Source of the DNA: Cellulosimicrobium funkei
GTDB taxonomy: Bacteria > Actinomycetota > Actinomycetes > Actinomycetales > Cellulomonadaceae
DNA length: 64,000 bases
NCBI RefSeq assembly: GCF_001019615.1
Contig: NZ_JNBQ01000002.1
Span: 248,001-312,000 of the forward strand
Direction: 5' to 3'
Shown: positions 16,041 through 24,894 of the stretch, one piece after another
Layout: every line of letters begins with the position of its first letter
Numbering within the stretch: position 1 is the first letter of the stretch
The notes under the pieces: model-generated
What the model was told of the DNA's origin: nothing
Seen by the model: the letters and a program-made list of their open reading frames with translations, nothing else
The model's database searches: none
Position numbers and translations under genes: made by a program

Positions 16041-17063
16041 ATGCGTGGTGCACGTCTGACAGTCTCGCTGGCCGTCGCCGGCGTCGTGGTGGCGGGGACG
16101 GCGGCCTGCGGGCAGTCGGCCGACCCGTCCGGGCCGGCGGAGGGCGAGGGTGGCCTGACCGAGGTCACCGTCACCCTCAACTGGGTCCCCTACGGCGAGC
16201 ACGCGCCGTTCTACTACGGCGTCGAGCAGGGGATCTTCGAGGAGGAGGGCATCGACCTCACGATCCAGCCCGGCAACGGCTCGGGGAACACCGTCCAGCA
16301 GGTCGCGCAGCGCAACACCGACTTCGGCTGGGCCGACACCCCGCCGCTCGCGAACGCCATCAGCTCGGGGATGCCGGTGCGCAGCGTGGGCGTGTTCCTC
16401 CAGACCGGCCCCAGCTCGGTGGAGTTCTTCGCCGACCAGGGCATCACCGAGCCGGCCGACCTCGTGGGCAAGACGGTCGGCGGCACGCCGGGCGACGCGA
16501 TGTACGGGACGTTCCCGGCCTGGCTGGAGCTCAACGGCGTCGACCCGGCGGACGTGACCGTGGTCAACGTGGACGCGGCGGGCAAGATCGCCGCGCTCAT
16601 CGAGGGCAAGGTCGACGCGATCCAGGGCTTCCACCACGACCAGGCACCGACGATCGAGAACCAGACCGGCGAGGAGGTCGACGCGCTGCCCTTCGCGGAC
16701 TTCGGCATGAACCTGCTCGGCACCGGGCTGGTGGCGAACGAGGCGCTCATCGCGGACGACCCGGAGCTCGTCGAGGCGATGGTGCGCGCGACGTCGCGCG
16801 CCTTCCTCGCGGCGTCCGAGGACCCCGACGCGGCGGTCGCGGCGATGGCCGCGGGTGCCGAGCAGGCGCCCGACGAGGCGGTGCTGGCGGCGCAGCTCGC
16901 CGCGACGATCGACCTGCTCAACCTCGAGGACGCTCCCGCGCCCGGCGTGAACACCGAGGAGCAGTGGACGGACACCCTGACCTTCCTGTCCGAGAACACG
17001 GACTTCGACGGCGGCACGACCCCGGCCGACTTCTGGGACGGCGCGTTCGGGGCGGACCAGTGA
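16041..17063 (+). CDS. NMT1/THI5-like ABC substrate-binding lipoprotein
   Basis: 340-aa lipoprotein: signal peptide with lipobox GTAAC (Cys near residue 23). The mature protein begins VTLNWVPYGEHAPFYYGVEQGIFEEEGIDL, the typical opening of NMT1/THI5/SsuA-like binding proteins, with later GNGSGNTVQQVAQRNTDFGWADTPPLA. Good GAAGGAGTCTTCCC site before the ATG. Its GTGA overlap with the ATPase gene ties the operon together. Pyrimidine, thiamine-precursor or sulfonate substrates are usual in the family, but no TPP riboswitch or thiamine gene is present; the LacI control and sugar enzymes suggest a sugar-derived ligand (inference). Confidence 0.88.
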   Translation: MRGARLTVSLAVAGVVVAGTAACGQSADPSGPAEGEGGLTEVTVTLNWVPYGEHAPFYYGVEQGIFEEEGIDLTIQPGNGSGNTVQQVAQRNTDFGWADTPPLANAISSGMPVRSVGVFLQTGPSSVEFFADQGITEPADLVGKTVGGTPGDAMYGTFPAWLELNGVDPADVTVVNVDAAGKIAALIEGKVDAIQGFHHDQAPTIENQTGEEVDALPFADFGMNLLGTGLVANEALIADDPELVEAMVRATSRAFLAASEDPDAAVAAMAAGAEQAPDEAVLAAQLAATIDLLNLEDAPAPGVNTEEQWTDTLTFLSENTDFDGGTTPADFWDGAFGADQ

Positions 17064-17875
17064 CCGCGACCGAGCTCGACGCCCGCGCCGACGCGGTCGG
17101 CGCCGACCCCATCATCGAGGTCCGCGACCTCACGATGCGCTTCACGTCGAAGCGGTCGGAGACCGTGGCGCTCGACGACGTCTCGCTGAGCGTCCAGCCG
17201 GGCGAGTTCGTCACGATCGTCGGGCCGTCCGGCTGCGGCAAGTCGACCCTGCTGAAGATCGTCGCGGGCCTCACGGCCTACACCGAGGGCGAGGTGCGCC
17301 TGTACGGGCAGCCTGTCACGCGCCCGCAGCGCGAGATCGGGTTCGCGTTCCAGCGGTCGGCGCTGCTGGAGTGGCGCGGGGTGCGCAGGAACATCCTGCT
17401 CCAGGCGGAGATGCGGGGCATGGACAAGCGCCGGGCGCAGGAGCGCGCGGACGCGCTCATCGCGCTGACCGGGCTCACGGGCTTCGAGAAGGCGCTGCCG
17501 CACGAGCTGTCCGGCGGCATGCAGCAGCGCGTCGCGCTGTGCCGGGCCTTGCTGCACGAGCCGCGCGTCCTGCTCATGGACGAGCCGTTCGGCGCGCTCG
17601 ACGCCCTCACGCGCGAGCAGATGAACATCGAGATGAACCGCATCTGGCGCGAGACCGGCACGACCATCGTGCTCGTCACACACTCGGTGCCCGAGGCGGT
17701 GTTCCTGGGGAGCCGCATCGTGGTCATGAGCCCGCGTCCGGGACGGATCGTCGAGACCCTCGAGCCGGGGCTGCCCGACGAGCGCGACTACGGCACGACG
17801 CTCGTCGACCCCCGGTTCACGGGTGCCGCCGAGCGGCTGCGCGACCTGCTCGGCGCCAGCCACGTCGCCGAGTGA
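17060..17875 (+). CDS. ABC transporter ATP-binding protein, SsuB/TauB type
   Basis: 271-aa ATPase energising the permease at 15078. Walker A GPSGCGKST, Q-loop FAFQRSALLEWR, signature LSGGMQQR, Walker B VLLMDEPFGALD and H-loop THSVPEAVFLG are intact. GTG start overlaps the stop of the binding-protein gene (GTGA), and its own stop overlaps the GTG of the Gfo/Idh gene. The EWR after the Q-loop is typical of the taurine/nitrate/HMP-type ATPases. Confidence 0.93.
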   Translation: MTATELDARADAVGADPIIEVRDLTMRFTSKRSETVALDDVSLSVQPGEFVTIVGPSGCGKSTLLKIVAGLTAYTEGEVRLYGQPVTRPQREIGFAFQRSALLEWRGVRRNILLQAEMRGMDKRRAQERADALIALTGLTGFEKALPHELSGGMQQRVALCRALLHEPRVLLMDEPFGALDALTREQMNIEMNRIWRETGTTIVLVTHSVPEAVFLGSRIVVMSPRPGRIVETLEPGLPDERDYGTTLVDPRFTGAAERLRDLLGASHVAE

Positions 17876-18969
17876 GCGGGCCCGTGCGGGGGGTGGGAAC
17901 CGCTGTCGGCGTCGGGATCGTCGGGATGGGCAGCATCGGCGTGCTGCACGCGCGTGCCGTGCGCGACCTGGCACCGCGGGCGCGGCTCGTCGCGTACAGC
18001 GGGGGCGCGGCCCTCCACGAGGACCTGACCCCGTCCGGGCGCGCCGTGCACGTGGCGCCGGACGAGGTGGTCCGCCACGAGGGCGTCGACGTCGTGGCGG
18101 TCTGCACGCCGAGCGGGAGCCACGCGCGCCTCGCGCTCGCGGCGCTCGAGGCGGGCAAGCACGTCGTCGTGGAGAAGCCGCTCGCGGTGACCGTCGAGGA
18201 CGCGCTCCTCGTCGAGCGCGTGGCGCGCGAGCGAGGCCTGCTGGTCTCGATGGTCTCGCAGCGCCGCTTCGAGCCCCAGCACCAGGCGCTCCGGCGCGCG
18301 CTCGACGACGGCGCGCTCGGCGAGCTGCGCCTCGTCGCGACGCACGTGCCCTGGTACCGCGACGACGACTACTACGCCGCCGCGCCCTGGCGGTCGTCGA
18401 CGGCCGAGGGTGGCGGGTCGCTCATGAACCAGGGCGTGCACAACGTCGACCTCCTGCGCTGGCTGTGCGGACCGGTCGAGTCGGTCACGGCCCAGGCCGG
18501 GACGCTCGCCCGCACGGGCGACCTCGGCGAAAGGCTCGGGGAGGACCTCGCCGAGGACACGACGGTCGCGACGCTGCGCCTCGCGTCGGGCGCGCTCGGG
18601 GTCGTCACGACCACGACGGCGACGCCTCCCGGGTTCCCGGCGACCCTCGCGCTCCACGGGTCCCGCGGCTCGGTGGAGCTCGCGCAGGACGAGGTGCTCC
18701 GCTGGGACGTGCCGGGGATCGCGGCCCCCGCGTCCGGGAGCGCGGCGGGCGGGGCGGCCGACCCGCTCGCGATCGGTCACGCCGGCCACCGCACCCAGTG
18801 GGAGCAGGTGCTCGCGGCCCTCGACGGCGCCGCGCCACCTCCCGTGGGGGCCGCCGACGCGATCGAGACCGTCCGGCTCCTGTGCGCGATCCGCGAGGCC
18901 GCCGCGACGGGACGGACCGTCCGACCGGCCGACCTCGCGGCGCAGGGAGCGGCTCCGTCGGTGCCGTGA
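17872..18969 (+). CDS. Gfo/Idh/MocA-family oxidoreductase
   Basis: 365-aa NAD(P)-dependent sugar or cyclitol dehydrogenase. Rossmann nucleotide site GIVGMGSIGVLHA at ~16-28, catalytic EKPLAV lysine at ~103, and C-terminal alpha/beta domain with the conserved GGSLMNQGVHNVDLLRW (His near 190). GTG start overlapping the ATPase stop. Last gene of the operon. Members of this family oxidise or reduce C3 of glycosides in characterised keto-glycoside pathways, which fits the DUF1080 protein sharing the operator. Substrate is inference. Confidence 0.9.
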   Translation: MSGPVRGVGTAVGVGIVGMGSIGVLHARAVRDLAPRARLVAYSGGAALHEDLTPSGRAVHVAPDEVVRHEGVDVVAVCTPSGSHARLALAALEAGKHVVVEKPLAVTVEDALLVERVARERGLLVSMVSQRRFEPQHQALRRALDDGALGELRLVATHVPWYRDDDYYAAAPWRSSTAEGGGSLMNQGVHNVDLLRWLCGPVESVTAQAGTLARTGDLGERLGEDLAEDTTVATLRLASGALGVVTTTTATPPGFPATLALHGSRGSVELAQDEVLRWDVPGIAAPASGSAAGGAADPLAIGHAGHRTQWEQVLAALDGAAPPPVGAADAIETVRLLCAIREAAATGRTVRPADLAAQGAAPSVP

Positions 18970-19003
18970 CATCGCCGGTACGCGGCACGGCTGCGCGTAC
19001 GAT

Positions 19004-19074
19004 GGCGAACGTTTGCACCCGTGATCCCGCAACCGCCGTCTATCACTCTGATGCTGTGGCTACAATCGTTCGCA
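19004..19074. promoter_or_regulatory. second copy of the glucuronate operator pair, upstream of uxuB
   Basis: GGCGAACGTTTGCA (19004-19017) and TACAATCGTTCGCA (19061-19074) repeat the pair at 7281-7351, again with starts exactly 57 bp apart. Possible -10 boxes TACGAT (18998-19003) and TACAAT (19061-19066) adjoin the sites. This links uxuB/uxuA to the LacI at 7394. Confidence 0.75.
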
Positions 19075-19144
19075 GAACCGTCTCCGGGAGCGGGTCCCGG
19101 CCGGACCACCCGGCGACATCGCCGAACCGACCCCAGGAGGCCGC

Positions 19145-20767
19145 GTGACCGCCCCGACAGACGCCCGGAGCCTGCCCGGCCCGACGTCACCCGCCGCCAC
19201 GTCCGCCGACGCCGCGCGCACGGCGCGCCCACGCCTGCACCGTGACGCACACCCCGCGTTCCCACCGTCGCCGGTCCGCCCGACCCAGGTGGGGATCGTC
19301 CACCTCGGGATCGGTGCGTTCCACCGCGCGCACCAGGCGGTCGTCACCGAGGACGCCGCGCGGGCCACGGGCGAGACGTGCTGGGGGATCCTCGGCGTCA
19401 CGCAGCGCTCCGCGTCGGTCCGCGAGCAGCTCCGCCCGCAGGGTGGGGTCTACACCGTGCTGACGGTCGGGCCTGACGGCGCGTCCCCGCGCGTCGTGGG
19501 CTCGGTGACCGACGTCGCGTGGCCCGCGGAGGAGACGGCGCGCGTCCTCGCGGCGCTCGCGGCTCCCACGACCCACGTCGTGACGCTGACCGTCACCGAG
19601 AAGGGGTACGCGCGCCGCGCCGACGGGCGCCTCGACGTCGACGCCGTCGCGACCGACCTCGACGTGCTGCGCCGCGAGGAGGCCTCCGCCGGTTCTCCGG
19701 GCTCGGGCGCGCCCGACGCGGACGCGAGCGGCCAGGCGGCCGGCGTCGCCGCGGCGACCAGCGCCGTCGGGCTCCTCGTGCGCGGGCTGGCGGCGCGACG
19801 TCGGGCCGGGGGTGCGCCGCTGACCGTCCTGAGCTGCGACAACCTCGCCGACAACGGGCACGTGCTCGCGCGGCTCGTGGGCGAGGCGGTCGACGCCGCG
19901 CTCCCGGGCGCCGAGGGCGACGCGCTGCGCGCCTGGCTCGCGGCGTCGGTGACCTTCCCGTGCAGCATGGTCGACCGCATCGTGCCCGCGACCACGCCCG
20001 CCCAGCGCGACGAGGTCGAGACGCTGCTCGGCGCGCGCGACGAGGGTCTGGTCGTCGCCGAGCCCTTCGTCCAGTGGGTGATCGAGGACCGCTTCGCCGG
20101 GCCGCGCCCCGCCTGGGAGCGGGGCGGGGCGACCCTCACGAGCGACGTCGCGCCCTACGAGCGCGCGAAGCTGCGCCTGCTCAACGGTGCGCACTCCTAT
20201 CTCGCGTACGCGGGCTCGCTCGCCGGGCACGCGACGATCGCCGAGGCCGTCGCCGACCCGGCGCTCGCCGCGGGCGCCCGGGCGCTCCAGGCCGACGCGC
20301 TCGCGACGCTCGAGGCGCCCGACGGCGTCGACCTCGCCGCGTACGCGCAGACGCTGCTCGACCGGTTCGCCAACCCCGCGACAGGTCACACGACACGGCA
20401 GGTCGCGATGGACGGGACGCAGAAGATCCCGTTCCGCTGGGGCGCGACGCTCGCCGACCTGCTCGCCGCGCAGCCGGACGCCCCGGCGCCGCGGGGCGTC
20501 GTCGCGGCGCTCGCCGCGTGGGCCGGGTACGTCGTCGCGGAGGTGGGTGCCGGGCGCACGGTGGACGACCCGCGCGGCGACGAGCTGCGTGCGGTCGTGG
20601 AGGGCGCGCCGGACGACGCCGCGGCGGTCCGCGCGCTCGTCCTCCTCCCCGGCCTGCTGCCGGGCGTCCCGGCGGAGCGCCTGCCCGACGTCGCCGACGC
20701 GGTCGTCGCCGCGAGCGCGACCGCCAGCAGCACGACCACCACGAGGAACGAGGAGAGCGCGCCGTGA
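19145..20767 (+). CDS. uxuB: fructuronate reductase / mannitol dehydrogenase family
   Basis: Polyol-specific long-chain dehydrogenase, 540 aa, reducing D-fructuronate to D-mannonate with NADH. Seen: N-terminal IVHLGIGAFHRAHQAV, LTVLSCDNLADNG, VTFPCSMVDRIVPATT and RLLNGAHSYLAY with the catalytic Lys/Asn/His signature of the family, and later MDGTQKIPFRWG. GTG start behind CCAGGAGGCCGC. A low-complexity A/S/T stretch ends the protein. Overlaps uxuA by GTGA. Acts between UxaC and UxuA. Mannitol dehydrogenase is the alternative, but the uxuA partner and operators favour UxuB. Confidence 0.9.
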   Translation: MTAPTDARSLPGPTSPAATSADAARTARPRLHRDAHPAFPPSPVRPTQVGIVHLGIGAFHRAHQAVVTEDAARATGETCWGILGVTQRSASVREQLRPQGGVYTVLTVGPDGASPRVVGSVTDVAWPAEETARVLAALAAPTTHVVTLTVTEKGYARRADGRLDVDAVATDLDVLRREEASAGSPGSGAPDADASGQAAGVAAATSAVGLLVRGLAARRRAGGAPLTVLSCDNLADNGHVLARLVGEAVDAALPGAEGDALRAWLAASVTFPCSMVDRIVPATTPAQRDEVETLLGARDEGLVVAEPFVQWVIEDRFAGPRPAWERGGATLTSDVAPYERAKLRLLNGAHSYLAYAGSLAGHATIAEAVADPALAAGARALQADALATLEAPDGVDLAAYAQTLLDRFANPATGHTTRQVAMDGTQKIPFRWGATLADLLAAQPDAPAPRGVVAALAAWAGYVVAEVGAGRTVDDPRGDELRAVVEGAPDDAAAVRALVLLPGLLPGVPAERLPDVADAVVAASATASSTTTTRNEESAP

Positions 20768-21885
20768 AGATGGGCTTCCGCTGGTACGGCGAGGGGAACG
20801 ACACGGTCACGCTCGACCACGTGCGTCAGGTCCCGGGCGTGGAGACGATCGTGTGGAGCCTGCACGGCAAGCAGGCCGGCGAGGTGTGGGAGCAGGCGGA
20901 GATCGACGCCGAGGTCGCGAAGATCACCGGGCTGAGCGACGAGGCCCGCGCACGCGGGATCACCCGGACCTTCGACGCCGAGGTGGTCGAGTCCGTCAAC
21001 GTGCACGAGTCGATCAAGCTCGGCAGGACCGTCCTCGGGCTCGGCCGCGACGAGGCGATCGAGAACTACGTGACGACGATCCGCCGGCTCGGTCGGGCCG
21101 GGGTGAAGGTCGTCTGCTACAACTTCATGCCCGTCTTCGACTGGCTGCGCACCGACCTGTGGCACCCGCTGCCCGACGGCTCGACCGCGCTGTTCTTCGA
21201 GCGGGCCGTCGTGGACGCGATGTCTCCGCAGAGCCTCATCGCCGACATGGAGGCCAACACGCACGGCCTCACGCTGCCCGGCTGGGAGCCCGAGCGGCTC
21301 GCGAGCTTCACCGAGCTCGACGCCGCCTACGAGGGCGTGACGCGCGAGGACATGTACGCCCACTACCGGTACTTCCTCGACGCGGTGATCCCCGCGTGCG
21401 AGGAGGCCGACGTCAAGCTCGGCGTGCACCCCGACGACCCGCCGTACGACGTCTTCGGCTGGCCGCGCGTCGTGTCGACCAAGGACGACCTGGCGTGCGT
21501 GCTGTCCCTGCACGACAGCCCGTACCACGGCCTGACGCTGTGCCTGGGCAGCTTCTCCGCGAACCCCGACCAGGACCCGGTCGACGCCGTGCGCACGTTC
21601 ATGGACCGCATCCACTTCACGCACGTGCGCAACATCAAGCACCTCGGGAACGGCGACTTCACCGAGGTCGCGCACCGCGCGTGCGAGGGCAGCGTCGACA
21701 CGACGGGCATCATGCGCGCGTACGCCGAGGCGGGCTACCAGGGCTACGTGCGCCCCGACCACGGCCGGCACCTGTGGGACGAGAACACGACCAACAAGCC
21801 CCGGCCCGGGTACGGCCTGTACGACCGCGCGCTCGGCATCCAGTACCTGCTCGGCGCATGGGACGCGTTCCGGTACGACGCCTGA
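20764..21885 (+). CDS. uxuA: mannonate dehydratase
   Basis: 373-aa TIM-barrel dehydratase converting D-mannonate to 2-keto-3-deoxygluconate. Hallmarks: MGFRWYGEGNDTVTLDHVRQVPGV, VVCYNFMPVFDW, KLGVHPDDPP, LCLGSFSANPD, HVRNIK and YVRPDHGRHLWDE, containing the metal-binding Cys/His/Asp residues. GTG 20764 follows GAGGAGAGCGCC and overlaps the uxuB stop; ATG at 20770 is an alternative. KDG kinase and aldolase genes are not in the window. Confidence 0.95.
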   Translation: MKMGFRWYGEGNDTVTLDHVRQVPGVETIVWSLHGKQAGEVWEQAEIDAEVAKITGLSDEARARGITRTFDAEVVESVNVHESIKLGRTVLGLGRDEAIENYVTTIRRLGRAGVKVVCYNFMPVFDWLRTDLWHPLPDGSTALFFERAVVDAMSPQSLIADMEANTHGLTLPGWEPERLASFTELDAAYEGVTREDMYAHYRYFLDAVIPACEEADVKLGVHPDDPPYDVFGWPRVVSTKDDLACVLSLHDSPYHGLTLCLGSFSANPDQDPVDAVRTFMDRIHFTHVRNIKHLGNGDFTEVAHRACEGSVDTTGIMRAYAEAGYQGYVRPDHGRHLWDENTTNKPRPGYGLYDRALGIQYLLGAWDAFRYDA

Positions 21886-21910
21886 CGGGCGGGCGCCGTC
21901 GGGGGAGCGG

Positions 21911-22330
21911 CTACGCGTCCTCGGCGGCGGCCTTCGCCTCGCCCCAGCCGTACCAGCGCTCGACGTCGATCCACGCGCTGACGCGCGGGCTGTGCCGGTT
22001 CGCGTACTCGTGCCCCGTGTAGTGGCGGGAGATCCGGTCGATGTCGGCCAGGCCCTCGTCCGCGCGCAGCTCCGTGACGCGGCCGATGAGCGTCACGTGC
22101 GTGTACCAGTTCTCGTCGAGGACGGTGAGCGAGACCCGCGGGTCGTTCTGCAGGTGCTTGAGGCGTACGCGCGACTCGTCGAGGTTGACGAGCACGCGGC
22201 CGTCGTCCTCCCAGACGTACCAGGTCGCCGCGGTGACGGGCGCGCCGTCAGAGCGCACCGTCGCCATGACGGCGGCGTTCGGGCGGCGCAGCAGCTCGAC
22301 GAGCGCGGCGGGCAGCGGGGGACGGGACAC
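21911..22330 (-). CDS. PPOX-class FMN/F420-dependent oxidoreductase
   Basis: 139-aa split-barrel flavin/deazaflavin-binding protein. VMATVRSDGAPVTAATWYVWEDDGRVLVN and SRVRLKHLQNDPRVSLTVLD are the typical cofactor-binding blocks of the actinobacterial F420-dependent pyridoxamine-oxidase-like family (TIGR03618 type). GTG start behind GGAGGAGCCGTC. Convergent with uxuA at 25 bp. Substrate unknown. Confidence 0.88.
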   Translation of the reverse strand: MSRPPLPAALVELLRRPNAAVMATVRSDGAPVTAATWYVWEDDGRVLVNLDESRVRLKHLQNDPRVSLTVLDENWYTHVTLIGRVTELRADEGLADIDRISRHYTGHEYANRHSPRVSAWIDVERWYGWGEAKAAAEDA

Positions 22331-22451
22331 GACGGCTCCTCCACGGTCGGGGCGGGACGTCCCGACGCTACGCCATGGGCGCCGCCCGCGCGGCGCACCG
22401 GGCTTCGGCATAGCGTTCTCGGTGACGTACGGGGCGAAGGGAAGCGGCAAG

Positions 22452-24881
22452 ATGCGCGATGTGGACGGTCGGTGGCGCGTTTTCGTGGCGTCCGGTCTGG
22501 TGCTCGTGGGAGCAGCGCTCGTCGGCGGCGCGCAGGGGGCGTCGGCCGAGGTGCCGACGCCCACGGCCGACGAGTCGGTCGTCACGGTGCGCGTCGGTGG
22601 GGACCGGACCGCGGCCGGCGCCGTCGCCCCACTCCCCGGCGTGACGCTGGGCCTGTACGCGACGGTCGACGCGACCACCGTGGTGGACGACGACTGGGGC
22701 GTGTGCGTCTCCGACGCCGACGGCGACTGCTCCTTCACGGTCCCGGACACGGACGCGGGCGGCGCGAACGCCGCTGCCCGGTACGTGGTCAAGCAGATCG
22801 CCGCCCCCGCAGGGTGGTTCACCAGCCCGACGCTCCGGGTCGGCCCCGGGAGCGGGTCGAGCTCGGTTGCGCAGCCCTACGCCTTCACGACCCCGGCCCT
22901 GGTCGGCGGGCAGACCTACTCCTCGCTCGACCCCGACATCGGCTTCATGGCGGGATCCGCCTCGAGCGGCCGGCCAGTGACCGACTCGGAGGGGGTCTGG
23001 CAGCTCTCGCGGAGCAACCCGGCGCTGACGGCGCAGTGCGGTGCCGACATCGCGCTCGTGCTGGACCTGTCCTCGTCGCTGGGCAGCCAGGTGACCAACC
23101 TCAAGGCCGCCACGGACTCGGTGGCCGACGCCCTCGTGGGCACCCCGTCCCGGCTCGCGGTCTTCTCGTTCGACCGCTTCTCGCCGAGCTCCGGGTCGGA
23201 CGCGAACCATCCCGAGCTGGTCAGCGTCGCGACCCAGCAGGGCGCCGACTCCTTCAAGGCCCAGTACGCCGGCTGGACCACCGGCTCGGGCACGAACTGG
23301 GACCAGGGGCTGCGCGTCGTGGCGGACGCCGAACCGGCCTATCAGGTGGTGGTGATGATCACCGACGGCAACCCGACCCGGTTCGGCGCCACCGGTAGCG
23401 GAGGCACGGGCGGCACCACGCACCTGCGCGACGTGGAGAACGGCATCTACTCGGCGAACGCCGTCAAGGCCGACGGCGCACGGCTGCTGGTGCTCGGCGT
23501 CGGCTCGGGGATCGACGACGTCACGCGGCTCAACCTGCGGGCGCTCTCGGGCGAGACGTTCTACGCGGGCGGCGACCCCCGCGACGCCGACTACTTCGAC
23601 CTCGACGACTTCGAGGCCGCGGGGGCGGCGCTGCGCGACCTGCTCCTGAGCGGCTGCGAGGGACGGATCAACGTCACGAAGGAAATCGTCCCCGCGGAGA
23701 ACGAGGCGGGCGACGTCACGGGGGCCGTACCCGCCGGCGCGGGCTGGCAGTTCGACGCGGGCACGTCCGCGACCGGTGTCACGCTCGACCCCGCCTCCGC
23801 GACCACGACGGACGACGGCACCGGGAGCGTCGCGTTCGAGGTCGACTACGAGGGGGCGCCGCAGGACGCCGAGGTGACGATCACCGAGAACCAGCAGGAC
23901 GGCTTCACGCTGGTGCCCGTCGAGGGCCAGAACGCCGTGTGCGTCGACAAGCTCGACGACGACGCGCCGGTGCAGGCGACGAGCAGCGGCGAGACGACGT
24001 TCGGCGTCGTGCTCCCGGCGTCGGGCTTCGTGAGCTGCACCGTGTACAACCAGCCCCTCGGCGGCGTCGTGGTCGACAAGGTGTGGCTCATCGACGGCAC
24101 CGAGTACGCCGAAGGGGACCAGCCGGGAGGCTTCACCGCCGACCTCTCGCTGACGGGCCCGGGAGGTGCCGAGGCCTCCGGTCAGGAGTGGGGCGTCGAG
24201 CGCGGCGGCTATCAGGGCCCCGAGGGCGTCACTGTCGACGAGACGACGACCGTCCCGGACGGGTGCGTGCTGGCGGACGCCCAGGTGACGTCCGTCGACG
24301 GCGAGGCGGTGGAGCCCGCCCCGCTGCCCTACGGCACGACGGCCGCGAGCCCCGCTCGGGCGGTCGAGGTGACCAACCGGGTGACGTGCCCGCCCATGCT
24401 GACCCTGGTCAAGGTGGTCGTCAACGACGACGGCGGCACCGCGACGGCCGGCGACTGGACGCTGTCGGCGACCGGGACGGTGAGCATCGAGGGCACCACC
24501 GGTGGCGACGCCGTCACGCACGCCTCCGTCGACCCCGGCGACTATGTGCTCGCCGAGGAGGGGCCGCAGGAGTACGCGTCGCTGGGGTGGGTGTGCGTCG
24601 ACGACGTCACGGGAGCCGAGGTCGAGGTGGTCGGCGACGTCGTCAGCGTCGGTGACGAGGACGCGCTCACGTGCACCGTGACGAACGACGACGTCGCGGA
24701 GCCGACGCCGGCACCGACCACGACGCCTCCCGCGGCCACACCGCCCCCTGCCAGCGCACCCGGATCGGGGTCGTTGGCCACGACGGGTGCGGGCGTCGCG
24801 GGCCTGCTCGCGGGAGCCGCGCTCCTGGGCCTCGCCGGGTGGGCGCTCGTCGCCGCGGTACGCCGTCGCGTCGCACCCTGA
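22452..24881 (+). CDS. sortase-anchored VWA-domain surface protein
   Basis: 809-aa cell-wall protein. Signal peptide at residues 1-32 (GAQGASA); a SpaA/Cna-B-like domain at ~35-140; von Willebrand A domain at ~195-400 with MIDAS DLSSS and ITDGNP; further Cna-B/DUF5979-type repeats at ~405-760 (NVTKEI..., LTLVKVVVNDDGG); a Thr/Pro-rich spacer; then LATTG, a hydrophobic helix and RRR at the C-terminus. LAxTG is the motif used by class E sortases of actinobacteria. ATG 22452 follows AAGGGAAGCGGCAAG. Probable adhesin or tip-pilin-like protein; no pilus backbone or sortase gene lies beside it. Confidence 0.82.
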   Translation: MRDVDGRWRVFVASGLVLVGAALVGGAQGASAEVPTPTADESVVTVRVGGDRTAAGAVAPLPGVTLGLYATVDATTVVDDDWGVCVSDADGDCSFTVPDTDAGGANAAARYVVKQIAAPAGWFTSPTLRVGPGSGSSSVAQPYAFTTPALVGGQTYSSLDPDIGFMAGSASSGRPVTDSEGVWQLSRSNPALTAQCGADIALVLDLSSSLGSQVTNLKAATDSVADALVGTPSRLAVFSFDRFSPSSGSDANHPELVSVATQQGADSFKAQYAGWTTGSGTNWDQGLRVVADAEPAYQVVVMITDGNPTRFGATGSGGTGGTTHLRDVENGIYSANAVKADGARLLVLGVGSGIDDVTRLNLRALSGETFYAGGDPRDADYFDLDDFEAAGAALRDLLLSGCEGRINVTKEIVPAENEAGDVTGAVPAGAGWQFDAGTSATGVTLDPASATTTDDGTGSVAFEVDYEGAPQDAEVTITENQQDGFTLVPVEGQNAVCVDKLDDDAPVQATSSGETTFGVVLPASGFVSCTVYNQPLGGVVVDKVWLIDGTEYAEGDQPGGFTADLSLTGPGGAEASGQEWGVERGGYQGPEGVTVDETTTVPDGCVLADAQVTSVDGEAVEPAPLPYGTTAASPARAVEVTNRVTCPPMLTLVKVVVNDDGGTATAGDWTLSATGTVSIEGTTGGDAVTHASVDPGDYVLAEEGPQEYASLGWVCVDDVTGAEVEVVGDVVSVGDEDALTCTVTNDDVAEPTPAPTTTPPAATPPPASAPGSGSLATTGAGVAGLLAGAALLGLAGWALVAAVRRRVAP

Positions 24882-24894
24882 CCGCGGCACTCCC

